A stretch of 10,979 bases of DNA from Micromonosporaceae bacterium (GCA_019689695.1 JADGHA010000105.1:1-10979), one strand, 5' to 3'. Positions 1 to 6,599 are shown, counted from the stretch's first letter. Notes: a model not told the origin generated them from the letters alone. Made by a program: numbers and translations.

Positions 1-1146
1 AAGGTGGGCGGGGGCATCGTTATATCGGACGGCTCGTTCCGGTGGCGCATCGGCGCGGAGGCGCTGCGCCGGGTGGTGGACGGGGTGCTTCGCGAGGAGC
101 CGCCGTACGGGATCGGCCGCGAGCGGGTGCGGGCGCGGGTGATCGCTCTGCTGCAGCGTCAGGCGGAGGCCCGCCGGGCGGACTCGCCGGGCGAGGCGTG
201 GCTGCGCCGGATGGGCCGGGCCAAGCCGGTCACCGCCTTCCTCGACGCGGCCTGGCCGGCCGTGACGCCGGAGGGCCTGGTCTTCTCCCTGCTCGCCGAC
301 CGGGACGCGCTGGCCCGGGCGGCGGACGGCGTGCTGACCCCGGAGGAGCAGGACCTGATCGCCTGGCGCAAGCCGCCGCGCACGCCTGCCGCCGCGCGGT
401 GGAGCCCGGCCGACGCCCTGCTGATCGACGAGGCGGCCGGCCTGATCGACCGCATGCCGAGCTACGGGCACGTGGTCGTGGACGAGGCGCAGGACTTGTC
501 CCCCATGCAGTGCCGCGCGGTCGCCCGGCGCAGCGAGCACGCCTCACTCACCTTGCTCGGTGACCTGGCCCAGGGCACGGCGCCGTGGGCCGCGACGGAC
601 TGGGACCAGACGCTGCGGCACCTGGGCAAGCCCGGCGCGACTGTGGTCCCGCTCACCACCGGCTTCCGGGTGCCGGCCGCGGTGGTCGCGCTCGCCAACC
701 GCCTGCTGCCGGCGCTCGGCGCCGGCGTACCCCCGGCTCGCTCCCTGCGCGGCGACGGCACGCTGGACATCCGGGAAGCGTCCGATGTGGACGCGTCGAC
801 GGTGGCCGAGGTGCGCGCGGCTCTGGCGTACCCGGGCTCGGTCGCGGTCATCTGTGCTGACGCGGCTGCGGACCGGCTGCGGGCCGCACTCGCCGCGGCC
901 AACCTGGCCACGGCGACTCCGGAGGATGTCGAGGGCGCGGCGCGGGTCACCGTCGTGCCCGCCTCGCTCGCCAAGGGCCTGGAGTACGACCATGTCGTGG
1001 TGGTCGAGCCGGCCGAGATCGTGGCGGCCGAGCCCCGCGGCCTGCACCGGCTCTACGTGGTGCTCACCCGGGCGGTGTCCCGCCTGGCGATCGTGCACAG
1101 CGCCCCGCTGCCCGCGGCCCTCCTCCCCCTGCCCGGGCAGGGTTGA
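1..1146 (+). CDS. helD: HelD/HelR-type UvrD-family RNA polymerase-associated helicase, C-terminal part
   Basis: The reading frame is already open at base 1, so this is the 3' half of a gene; the GTG at base 4 is only an internal codon. Numbered from base 4, superfamily 1 helicase motifs run in order: motif II VVVDEAQDLSPMQ (157-169), motif III LTLLGDLAQG (182-191), a motif IV-like TTGFRVPAAVV (218-228), motif V around SLAKGLEYDHVVVVEP (321-336) and motif VI LYVVLTRAVSRL (350-361). Walker A must lie outside the window. The wording DEAQDLSPMQ followed by GDLAQGTAPW is typical of actinobacterial HelD. In that family the ATPase binds RNA polymerase and removes it from stalled or rifampicin-bound complexes (HelR subtype) rather than unwinding DNA. 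Whether this is the housekeeping HelD or the HelR form cannot be told without the N-terminal half. A UvrD/PcrA DNA helicase is less likely because these proteins have longer 2B regions. The gene ends in a Pro/Leu-rich tail and TGA. Confidence 0.85.
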   Translation, partial: KVGGGIVISDGSFRWRIGAEALRRVVDGVLREEPPYGIGRERVRARVIALLQRQAEARRADSPGEAWLRRMGRAKPVTAFLDAAWPAVTPEGLVFSLLADRDALARAADGVLTPEEQDLIAWRKPPRTPAAARWSPADALLIDEAAGLIDRMPSYGHVVVDEAQDLSPMQCRAVARRSEHASLTLLGDLAQGTAPWAATDWDQTLRHLGKPGATVVPLTTGFRVPAAVVALANRLLPALGAGVPPARSLRGDGTLDIREASDVDASTVAEVRAALAYPGSVAVICADAAADRLRAALAAANLATATPEDVEGAARVTVVPASLAKGLEYDHVVVVEPAEIVAAEPRGLHRLYVVLTRAVSRLAIVHSAPLPAALLPLPGQG

Positions 1147-1243
1147 TCACCGGCCGTGCAGGATGTCGGGTTCGCCGCTACTCACCCCATGATCGACAGG
1201 CGTTTGACGGCCCTGGGAACGCCTCATCTGGCAAGGTCGGGCT

Positions 1244-1996
1244 ATGGAGAACGTTGCGCCGGGCAGGCCGAGCTGGGTCGACCTCGGTACGCCCGACCTG
1301 GACGCGTCGCGCCACTTCTACTCGCAGCTGTTCGGGTGGGAGGCGGATGTGTCGGACGATCCGCAGTTCGGCGGGTACACCACGTTCAGGAAGGACGGCA
1401 AGGCCGTGGCTGGCGCCGGCGGGCTCAGCAGCGAGGGCCAGGCTCCGGCCTGGTCGACCTACCTCGCGACGGACAACGCGGAGGCCGTCGCGGCGAAGGT
1501 GGAGGAGAACGGCGGCCGGGTCCTCGCCGCGCCGATGGACGTCGGCGACGAGGGCCGCATGGCCGTGTTCGCGGATCCGGCCGGGGCCGCCTTCGCGGTC
1601 TGGCAGGCCGGCAACAACCGCGGGGCGCAGCTGATCAACGCGACCGGCGCGCTCAGCTGGAACGAGCTGATCACCCACGACCCGGCCGGCGCGCGACGGT
1701 TCTACGGCGCGGTGTTCGGCTGGGAGGCTAAGGAGACTCCGGACGGCGACGCCAGGTACACCCTGTGGCGGCTGGGCGGCGAGCCGGTGGGCGGGATGAT
1801 GCGGCTCACCGCGGCGCCGGACCTGCCACCACTGTGGATGGTCTACTTCGCCGTCGAGGACTGCGACGCCACCGCGGAGCGGGCAGCGCAGCTGGGCGGG
1901 CGGGTCGCGGTCGCGCCGACGAACAACGTGCAGGGCCGCTTCGCCATGCTCAACGACCCGCAGGGCGCGGTCTTCTCGATCATCCAGGCCGGCTGA
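1244..1996 (+). CDS. VOC family protein with two glyoxalase/bleomycin-resistance-like domains (Cfp30B-like)
   Basis: This 250-residue protein is made of two tandem vicinal-oxygen-chelate domains of about 120 residues. Each opens with a matching segment: PSWVDLGTPDLDASRHFYSQ (9-28) followed by LFGWE, and LSWNELITHDPAGARRFYGA (137-156) followed by VFGWE. Each closes with a matching strand: AVFADPAGAAFAVWQAG (107-123) and AMLNDPQGAVFSIIQAG (234-250). Internal duplication and length match the actinobacterial group that includes the mycobacterial 27-kDa antigen Cfp30B, whose biochemical role is not settled. The usual metal ligands of true glyoxalase I (His/Glu pairs) are not evident, so an enzymatic call would be speculative. 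The start is the ATG at 1244; only a weak AAGG lies upstream. A TTGACG at 1204-1209 could be a -35 box, but no clear -10 follows. The gene is probably transcribed alone: helD ends 97 bp upstream and the next gene converges. Its stop codon lies inside the first copy of a tandem repeat. Confidence 0.88.
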   Translation: MENVAPGRPSWVDLGTPDLDASRHFYSQLFGWEADVSDDPQFGGYTTFRKDGKAVAGAGGLSSEGQAPAWSTYLATDNAEAVAAKVEENGGRVLAAPMDVGDEGRMAVFADPAGAAFAVWQAGNNRGAQLINATGALSWNELITHDPAGARRFYGAVFGWEAKETPDGDARYTLWRLGGEPVGGMMRLTAAPDLPPLWMVYFAVEDCDATAERAAQLGGRVAVAPTNNVQGRFAMLNDPQGAVFSIIQAG

Positions 1997-2056
1997 GCCC
2001 GCCCATCATCCAGGCCGGCTGAGTCCGCCAATCATCCAGGCGGGGTGAGCCCGGCC
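1979..2056. repeat. 26-bp tandem repeat, three copies, spanning two convergent stop codons
   Basis: Three head-to-tail 26-bp units start with ATCATCCAGGC at 1979, 2005 and 2031. Units 1 and 2 differ at two positions (C/T and the last base). Unit 3 has three substitutions relative to unit 1. Unit 1 encodes the last residues and TGA stop of the VOC gene (IIQAG-stop). Unit 3, read on the other strand, encodes the stop and C-terminal LTPPG of the ABC ATPase. Because 26 is not a multiple of 3, unit 2 repeats the IIQAG-stop in another frame. Each of the first two units can fold GGCCGGCTGAGCCCGCC into a small hairpin (3 bp, mismatch, 3 bp, 3-nt loop, with a G-T pair in unit 2), so the array might act as a weak bidirectional terminator. 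That role is inference. Confidence 0.85.
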
Positions 2057-2844
2057 CGGCGGACCGGCACCACCAGCGGGCCATGCTCGCCAGCAATGAC
2101 CTTCACCTGCGCGCGATAGTGGTGCGCGAGCAGATCGACGGTGAGCACCTCGGGCGGCGGCCCCACCGCCGCCACCCGGCCGCCGTCGAGCAGCACCAGC
2201 CGGTCGGCGTACTCCCCGGCCACCGACAGGTCGTGCATGCTCGCCAGCACGGTCAGCCCACGGTCGCGGCGCAGCCGGTCCACCAGCTCGAGGACCTCCT
2301 GCTGGTGCCCGATGTCCAACGCCGACGTGGGCTCGTCGAGCAGCAGCAGCGGCGCGCCCTGGGCCAGCGCCCGGGCCAGGAAGACCCGCTGCCGCTCGCC
2401 GCCGGAGAGCGTCTCCAGCCGGCGGCCGGCGAAGCCGGACAGGTCCAGGCTGGCCAGCGTCTGGTGGACCACGGCCACGTCGGCCGCCGACTCGCGCCCC
2501 AAGGCCGGGATGTACGGGGTACGCCCGAGCAGCACGTAGTCCAGGACCGCCATACCGGGCGGCACCGCCGGCGACTGGGCGACCATCGCCACCAGCCGGG
2601 CCCGCTCCCGGCGGCGCAGCCGCGAAAGGGGCTTACCGAAGAGGGAGATGCTGCCGGCATGCGCGAGCAGGCCGCCGACGGCCCGCAACATGGTCGACTT
2701 GCCGGCGCCGTTGGGACCGATGACGGTGACCCACTCGCCGGCCGCCACGTCGAGGTCGATCCCGCGCAACACGGGCGTGCCGCCCAGGACCACGTCCAGG
2801 CCGCTGATCCGCACCGCGCTCGCCGAAAGCAGCGGGTCAGTCAC
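2032..2844 (-). CDS. btuD: Cobalamin/iron-chelate-type ABC transporter ATP-binding protein
   Basis: This 270-residue cytoplasmic ATPase powers the importer made with the two upstream gene products. The motifs are complete: Walker A GPNGAGKST (43-51), Q-loop around Gln90 (VAQSPAVPPG), signature LSGGERQRV (146-154), Walker B LLLLDEPTSALD (166-177) with catalytic Glu171, and switch His204 in SMHDLS. These and the length are typical of the FecE/BtuD/HmuV subfamily of type II importers. Sequence alone does not separate cobalamin from siderophore or heme substrates; the cobalamin riboswitch ahead of the operon favours corrinoids. The start is a GTG at 2844 whose GTGA overlaps the permease stop, implying translational coupling. 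It is the last gene of the operon. Its final codons and stop lie in the third copy of the 26-bp tandem repeat, so the extreme C-terminus (GLTPPG) may be recent and not conserved. Confidence 0.92.
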   Translation of the reverse strand: MTDPLLSASAVRISGLDVVLGGTPVLRGIDLDVAAGEWVTVIGPNGAGKSTMLRAVGGLLAHAGSISLFGKPLSRLRRRERARLVAMVAQSPAVPPGMAVLDYVLLGRTPYIPALGRESAADVAVVHQTLASLDLSGFAGRRLETLSGGERQRVFLARALAQGAPLLLLDEPTSALDIGHQQEVLELVDRLRRDRGLTVLASMHDLSVAGEYADRLVLLDGGRVAAVGPPPEVLTVDLLAHHYRAQVKVIAGEHGPLVVPVRRAGLTPPG

Positions 2845-3968
2845 AGCTCCACCCGCCTGGTGGTACGCAGCACGACCACGAAGAACGGCGCGCCGAGGAA
2901 CGCGGTGAGCACGCCGATCGGCAGCTCCGCGGGGGCGGAGACGGTCCGCGCGGCGAGATCGGCCAGGGTGAGGAACGCGCCGCCGAACAGCACGGACAGC
3001 GGCAGGATGGACCGGTAACTGGCGCCGGCGAGCAGGCGCACGGTGTGCGGGACGATGACCCCGACGAAGCCGATCAGGCCGGAGACCGCGACCGCGGCGG
3101 CGGTGCCCAGGGAAGCGGCCACCACCAGCAGGTAGCGCGACCGCTGCGGGTGCAGGCCGAGGCCGGCCGCCTCGTCGTCGCCGAGGGACAGCACGTCCAG
3201 CTCCCGGCGCAGCAACAGGACCACCGCCGCCGCGAAGACGGCGTACGGCAGCAGCAGCTGGACCTCCCGCCAGCCGCTGGTGGCCAGCCGGCCGAGCAGC
3301 CAGGAGTAGACCAGCTGGAGGCTGTCCGCGTACCGCTGGAGGAGGAAGGTCTGGCAGGCCGCGAAGAAGGCCGACACCGCCACGCCGGCGAGCAGGAGCG
3401 TGGCCGGGGAGCGGTCCCGCCCGCCGGCCGCGCCGAGCAGGTAGGTGAGCGCGACCGCGGCCAGCGCGCCGGTGAACGCGGCCAGCGGCACCGGCAGCGA
3501 CGGGGTGACCGAACCCGCCGCGGCGCCGCCGCCAGCCGCGATCGCCGCGGTGGCGCCGAACCCGGCGCCGGCGGCGACCCCGAGCAGGTACGGGTCGGCC
3601 AGCGGGTTGCGGAACACGCCCTGGTAGCAGCCCCCGGCGAGGGCGAGCGTGGCCCCCACGAGCAGGGCGAGGACGACCCTGGGCAGCCGCAGCTGCAGGA
3701 CGATGTTCGCCTGGCTCTCGGTCAGGCCGGAGTCGATGTGCACGCCGGGCAGGAGGTCGGCCAGCTCGGCGGCGACGCTGCCGAATGGGAGGCTGGCCGG
3801 GCCGAGGGCGAGCCCGGCGAGCGCGGCCAGCACGACCGCGACCACACCGGCGGCCAGCCAGCCGGGGCGCAGCTTCGCCGGGGCGGGCGGCCGCCCTGGT
3901 CGCGAAGGGTCCTCCCGCGGGTCCGCGGGAGAACCCTTCGCGATCACATCGGACGGGCGCACGGTCAC
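2841..3968 (-). CDS. btuC: FecCD/BtuC-family ABC transporter permease
   Basis: This 375-residue integral membrane protein forms the substrate channel of a type II ABC importer. It has the FecCD hallmarks: RLPRVVLALLVGATLALAGG (94-113) followed by YQGVFRNPLADPYLLGV, then SGLIGFVGVIVPHTVRLL (the ATPase-coupling region) and ELPIGVLTAFLGAPFFVVVL near the end. The hydrophobicity pattern suggests about ten helices, the first starting near residue 37. The start chosen is the GTG at 3968, which forms a GTGA overlap with the stop of the binding-protein gene; no usable start lies between it and the first helix. The reading frame stays open far upstream through the binding-protein gene and riboswitch, but that is chance in GC-rich DNA. 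The N-terminal cytoplasmic stretch of about 35 residues is long for the family. Residues 9-23 are encoded by a near-perfect palindrome, so this stretch looks like an inserted element carried in frame. Confidence 0.92.
   Translation of the reverse strand: MTVRPSDVIAKGSPADPREDPSRPGRPPAPAKLRPGWLAAGVVAVVLAALAGLALGPASLPFGSVAAELADLLPGVHIDSGLTESQANIVLQLRLPRVVLALLVGATLALAGGCYQGVFRNPLADPYLLGVAAGAGFGATAAIAAGGGAAAGSVTPSLPVPLAAFTGALAAVALTYLLGAAGGRDRSPATLLLAGVAVSAFFAACQTFLLQRYADSLQLVYSWLLGRLATSGWREVQLLLPYAVFAAAVVLLLRRELDVLSLGDDEAAGLGLHPQRSRYLLVVAASLGTAAAVAVSGLIGFVGVIVPHTVRLLAGASYRSILPLSVLFGGAFLTLADLAARTVSAPAELPIGVLTAFLGAPFFVVVLRTTRRVEL
3900..3943. repeat. 44-bp near-perfect palindrome inside the permease coding sequence
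   Basis: Two 21-nt arms (3900-3920 and 3923-3943) are inverted copies with one mismatch (C at 3911 against A at 3932) around a GT centre. The arms begin TCGCGAAGGGT at 3900 and end ACCCTTCGCGA at 3943. In the minus-strand transcript this is a hairpin of about 20 pairs starting 25 nt after the permease GTG, covering codons 9-23 and encoding a polar Asp/Arg/Pro/Ser-rich peptide. Possible roles, all inferred: an in-frame insertion of a small palindromic (REP/MITE-like) element, or an mRNA hairpin that protects the binding-protein message and lowers permease translation. I saw no second copy in this window. Confidence 0.9.
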
Positions 3969-4885
3969 GCTTGCGCCTTGGTCACCGCGTCCGCGATGGC
4001 ACGGACCAGGTCCACCACCCGGGGACCCCATCGGGAGGCGATGTCGTCGTCCAGCGCGTACACCTGGCCCTTGCGGACCGCGGTGATGCCGCTCCAGCCG
4101 GGGCGGGCCTTGACCGTCTCCGCGGACTGCTGGCAGCACTTGCTGTCGGCCAGGAAGATCATGTCGGGGTCGGCCTGGACGATCGCCTCGGCGGACAGCT
4201 GCGGGTAGTCGCCGGTCGCGCCCGACTTGGCGATGTTCTCCAGCCCGACCATGCTGAACAGCGAGCCGACGAAGGTCTTCTCGGTGACCGAGTAGAAGGT
4301 CGGGTCCAGCTCGTAGTAGTACGTGAGCTTGGCGGGCCGCTGCGGGACGTCCGCGACCAGCTTCGCGATCTCGTCCTTCATCCGCCGCACCACGTCGGCG
4401 GCTTCGTCGACGTGCCCGGTGAGCGCGCCGATCTCGGTGATCTCCCGGTACGTGTCGTCCAGGGTCACCGCGGCCGGGGCGAGGTACACCGGGATCTTCA
4501 GCTGCTTCAGCGAGGCGACGATGTTGTTCAGGTCGTTGGAGAGGATCACGAGATCCGGGCTCTTGGCGGCGATCGCCTCGGCGTTGGGCTTGAAGCCGGA
4601 CAGGTCGGTCTTCGGGGCCTCGGGCGGGTAGTCGGAGTTGCTGTCGACGGCGGCCACCTGGTCGCCGGCCCCGACCGCGAAGAGCATCTCGGTCGTGGTC
4701 GGCGACAGCGACACGATCCTGGTGGGCCGGGCGCTCAGGGTCAGGTCGCCGACGGTCACCGGGTACGAGGCGGCGGTGCTGGGCGCGCCGGCCGGGGTGT
4801 CCTCGGTGGCGTCGGCGCAGCCGGCCGCGGCCAGCAGGGCGGCGGCGAGCACCGCCAGCCCGGTCGATCTCCACATGCGTCTCAT
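3965..4885 (-). CDS. btuF: Cobalamin-type ABC transporter substrate-binding lipoprotein
   Basis: This 306-residue extracytoplasmic binding protein is anchored by lipid. The first 23 residues are a lipoprotein signal: basic MRRMWR, a hydrophobic core LAVLAAALLAAA, and a lipobox ending at Cys23 (AAAGC). After a flexible Thr/Ala/Pro-rich linker comes the BtuF/FhuD-type helical-backbone fold: RIVSLSPTTTEMLFAVGAGD (56-75), then SPDLVILSN (109-117), then ADPDMIFLAD (238-247) in the second lobe. An adjacent Cys pair (250-251, DSKCCQQSAE) follows; it could form a disulfide or contact the ligand. The start is the ATG at 4885, preceded at 6 nt by a strong AGGAGGA (4897-4891); the ATG at 4876 is weaker. 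It is the first gene of the operon, overlaps the permease gene by GTGA, and has a cobalamin riboswitch in its leader. This supports vitamin B12 or cobinamide as ligand. An iron-siderophore ligand cannot be excluded from the protein alone. Confidence 0.92.
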   Translation of the reverse strand: MRRMWRSTGLAVLAAALLAAAGCADATEDTPAGAPSTAASYPVTVGDLTLSARPTRIVSLSPTTTEMLFAVGAGDQVAAVDSNSDYPPEAPKTDLSGFKPNAEAIAAKSPDLVILSNDLNNIVASLKQLKIPVYLAPAAVTLDDTYREITEIGALTGHVDEAADVVRRMKDEIAKLVADVPQRPAKLTYYYELDPTFYSVTEKTFVGSLFSMVGLENIAKSGATGDYPQLSAEAIVQADPDMIFLADSKCCQQSAETVKARPGWSGITAVRKGQVYALDDDIASRWGPRVVDLVRAIADAVTKAQA

Positions 4886-4890
4886 CTCGG

Positions 4891-4909
4891 TCCTCCTGTC
4901 GGTCGAGGA
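4891..4909 (-). promoter_or_regulatory. Shine-Dalgarno of the btuF-like gene with a possible sequestering hairpin
   Basis: On the minus strand TCCTC (4909-4905) is complementary to GAGGA (4895-4891), which is part of the AGGAGGA ribosome-binding site six bases before the ATG at 4885. The loop between the arms is 9 nt. The 5-bp hairpin begins directly after the 3' side of the riboswitch's proposed closing stem (GCACCG, 4917-4912). This suggests that B12 binding controls translation start by hiding the Shine-Dalgarno sequence. The pairing is seen in the sequence; the switching role is inference. Confidence 0.5.
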
Positions 4910-4910
4910 T

Positions 4911-5114
4911 CCGGTGCTTCGCCGACAGGGACCGGCTGGTGGCTGCCCGGGCTGGGGTCCCGTCCGCGAGGCGCCCTTCCTCGAGAGCGCGGTTCGCGAC
5001 CACCCCGTAGGCGACCTGGCTCATCCCCTCCGCGGGGGCATCACAGTTGCGGGACAGCGCCGGCCTCTCACCGGCTTCGCTGCGGGGCAGTCGGTTAGCA
5101 CGGTAGCGCACCGA
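4911..5114 (-). promoter_or_regulatory. Cobalamin (B12) riboswitch
   Basis: The leader of the btuFCD-like operon carries the conserved core of the cobalamin aptamer, read on the minus strand. CCGGTGAGAGGCCGG at 5074-5060 is followed after two bases by CTGTCCCGCAACTGTGA (5057-5041). A B12-box-like segment AGCCAGGTCGCCTACGG follows at about 5021-5005 (family consensus close to AGYCAGGAGACCTGCC). The region may be closed by CGGTGC (5113-5108) pairing with GCACCG (4917-4912). Near the 3' side GGGACC (4961-4956) pairs with GGTCCC (4933-4928), probably the peripheral or expression-platform stem. In this class adenosylcobalamin or another cobalamin binds the aptamer and turns off downstream expression. 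Edges are approximate. It marks the operon as corrinoid-responsive. Confidence 0.93.
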
Positions 5115-5231
5115 CGGGCGGCGATGCCCCGAAGGCCGTCTGTGGCACTAACTTTCTATCAGCTCCCATCTAGCGAAAATTCTCTCCGCCAGCGATAGTG
5201 GGCGGAGAATATTTACCTCGCGGGAGGTCTC
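5115..5231. promoter_or_regulatory. Divergent intergenic region with inverted repeat before the C39-like peptidase gene
   Basis: This stretch must hold the promoter of the riboswitch transcript (minus) and that of the peptidase gene (plus), and is visibly more AT-rich than its surroundings. An inverted repeat TCTCCGCC (5183-5190) / GGCGGAGA (5201-5208), 8-bp arms with a 10-nt spacer, extends imperfectly into the AT-rich flanks AAAATTC and GAATATTT. It ends 23 bases before the peptidase ATG and 14 bases before its GGGAGGT. It could be an operator or an mRNA hairpin in the peptidase leader. No -10/-35 pair convincing enough to call was found on either strand. Confidence 0.45.
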
Positions 5232-6590
5232 ATGACCAGGTCACGCCGCGGCGCGGTCACCGTCGCCGGTGCCACCGCGTTCGCGCTCATCGCCCCGGCC
5301 GCCCCCGCGGCCGCGGCGGCAGCCCCGGTGGCCGGCCAGGCACGGCGGCCGATCGTCCACGACGAACAGATCACCTACCAGAGATGGGCCAGCTACCCGG
5401 ACTGGCGCTCCGGCACCCACCGCGGCACGGTCGCGCTGCCCGGCGTACGCACCGGCATCACCATGCTCCGGCCGGCCGGCACCACCGACTTCACCGACCC
5501 GCACACCGGAATCACCAAGACCTGGGAGTACGCCACCTGGACCTCGCCGGTCCGCGACATCGGCTTCGACGCCACCGAACTGGTCGCGTCGTGGAACGCC
5601 GAGACGCCGCCCGGCACCTGGATCCAGATCGAGCTCCAGGGCACCTACAACACCGGGGAGCACACCCCGTGGTACGTGATGGGCCGCTGGGCCAAGGGCG
5701 ACCAGGACATCAAGCGGTCCACCCTGGACGGCCAGGGTGACCCGTACTCGACAATCTGGACCGACACGTTCGCCATCGACGACGCCAGCGCCGGCGTCCT
5801 GCTGCACGCCTACCAGCTGCGGCTGACCCTCTACCGGGCGCCCGGGCAGGGGCGGTCGCCACGGGTCTGGGAACTCGGCGCGATGAGCTCCAACGTGCCG
5901 GACCGGTTCACCGTGACGCCCAGCAAGGGCCACATCGCCTGGGGCATCGAGCTGCCTGTGCCGCGGTACTCGCAGAACATCCACATCGGCGAGTACCCGG
6001 AGTTCGACGGCGGTGGCGAGGCGTGGTGCTCACCCACGTCCACCGAGATGGTGGTGGAGTACTGGGGCCGCCGGCCCTCCGCGGAGGACCTGGCCTGGGT
6101 CAACCCCGAGTACGCCGACCCGCAGGTGGACCACGCCGCGCGGTACACCTACGACTACGAGTACGAGGGCGCCGGGAACTGGCCGTTCAACACCGCGTAC
6201 GCCGCGTCGTACCCGGGGCTGGACGCCATCGTCACCCGCCTGCACTCCCTGGACGAGGTGGAGCGCTTCATCAGGGCGGGCATCCCGGTGGTGACCAGCC
6301 AGTCCTTCCTCGACACGGAGCTGGACGGCGCGAACTACAGCACCAGCGGGCACCTGTTCGTGGTGGTCGGCTTCACCAAGACCGGCGATGTCATCATCAA
6401 CGACCCGGCGTCGTCCTCGGACGAGGCGGTCCGCAACGTCTACAAGCGATCGCAGTTCGAGCAGGTCTGGCTGCGCACCAAGCGGCACCGGGCGGACGGG
6501 TCGGTGGCCGGCGGCTCGGGCGGCATCGCCTACCTGATCAAGCCGTGGTGGAAGCCCTGGCCGAAGGTGCCGGGCTCGACCAACTGGTGA
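5232..6590 (+). CDS. Secreted C39-like cysteine peptidase family protein
   Basis: This 452-residue protein has a Sec-type signal (MTRSRR, hydrophobic stretch 8-30, Ala-rich cleavage region near 30-34). Residues about 40-240 form a Trp/Tyr-rich, probably beta-rich N-terminal half that I do not recognise. Residues about 243-437 are a C39-like peptidase domain: the segment EAWCSPTSTEMVVEYWG (263-279) with nucleophile Cys266, SGHLFVVVGF (372-381) with His374, and DVIINDPAS (386-394) with Asp391. This is the order of a papain-like triad. Relatives in this family are exported, and many have no known substrate. There is no transmembrane peptidase-ABC fusion, so this is not a bacteriocin exporter of the classical C39 type. 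The start is the ATG at 5232 with GGGAGGT at 5222-5228, a short spacing. The gene stands alone, divergent from the B12 operon, and is closed by a strong hairpin. Cell-wall or extracellular peptide turnover is a guess. Confidence 0.85.
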   Translation: MTRSRRGAVTVAGATAFALIAPAAPAAAAAAPVAGQARRPIVHDEQITYQRWASYPDWRSGTHRGTVALPGVRTGITMLRPAGTTDFTDPHTGITKTWEYATWTSPVRDIGFDATELVASWNAETPPGTWIQIELQGTYNTGEHTPWYVMGRWAKGDQDIKRSTLDGQGDPYSTIWTDTFAIDDASAGVLLHAYQLRLTLYRAPGQGRSPRVWELGAMSSNVPDRFTVTPSKGHIAWGIELPVPRYSQNIHIGEYPEFDGGGEAWCSPTSTEMVVEYWGRRPSAEDLAWVNPEYADPQVDHAARYTYDYEYEGAGNWPFNTAYAASYPGLDAIVTRLHSLDEVERFIRAGIPVVTSQSFLDTELDGANYSTSGHLFVVVGFTKTGDVIINDPASSSDEAVRNVYKRSQFEQVWLRTKRHRADGSVAGGSGGIAYLIKPWWKPWPKVPGSTNW

Positions 6591-6599
6591 CACGCATCG

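Noticed and set aside
1244..1996. Bleomycin-resistance or glyoxalase I enzyme
   Set aside because: The fold is the same, but the protein is a fused two-domain form resembling Cfp30B and the metal-binding residues of glyoxalase I are not evident.
1979..2056. CRISPR-like array
   Set aside because: The repeats are directly abutting with no spacers and overlap two coding ends, so they are a simple tandem duplication.
2112..2136. Hairpin-like sequence around GCGCGATAGTGGTGCGCG in the ATPase gene
   Set aside because: Short, imperfect and inside coding sequence; such pairings are expected by chance in DNA this GC-rich.
3969..5111. Upstream open extension of the permease frame through the binding-protein gene and riboswitch on the minus strand, giving a 756-residue reading
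   Set aside because: The stretch upstream of 3968 encodes Arg/Gly-rich shadow sequence, overlaps the well-supported lipoprotein gene and the riboswitch, and a GTGA-coupled start explains the permease.
5232..6590. Bacteriocin-processing C39 exporter system
   Set aside because: No ABC or transmembrane domain is fused to the peptidase, no double-glycine leader peptide gene is nearby, and the protein is itself secreted.
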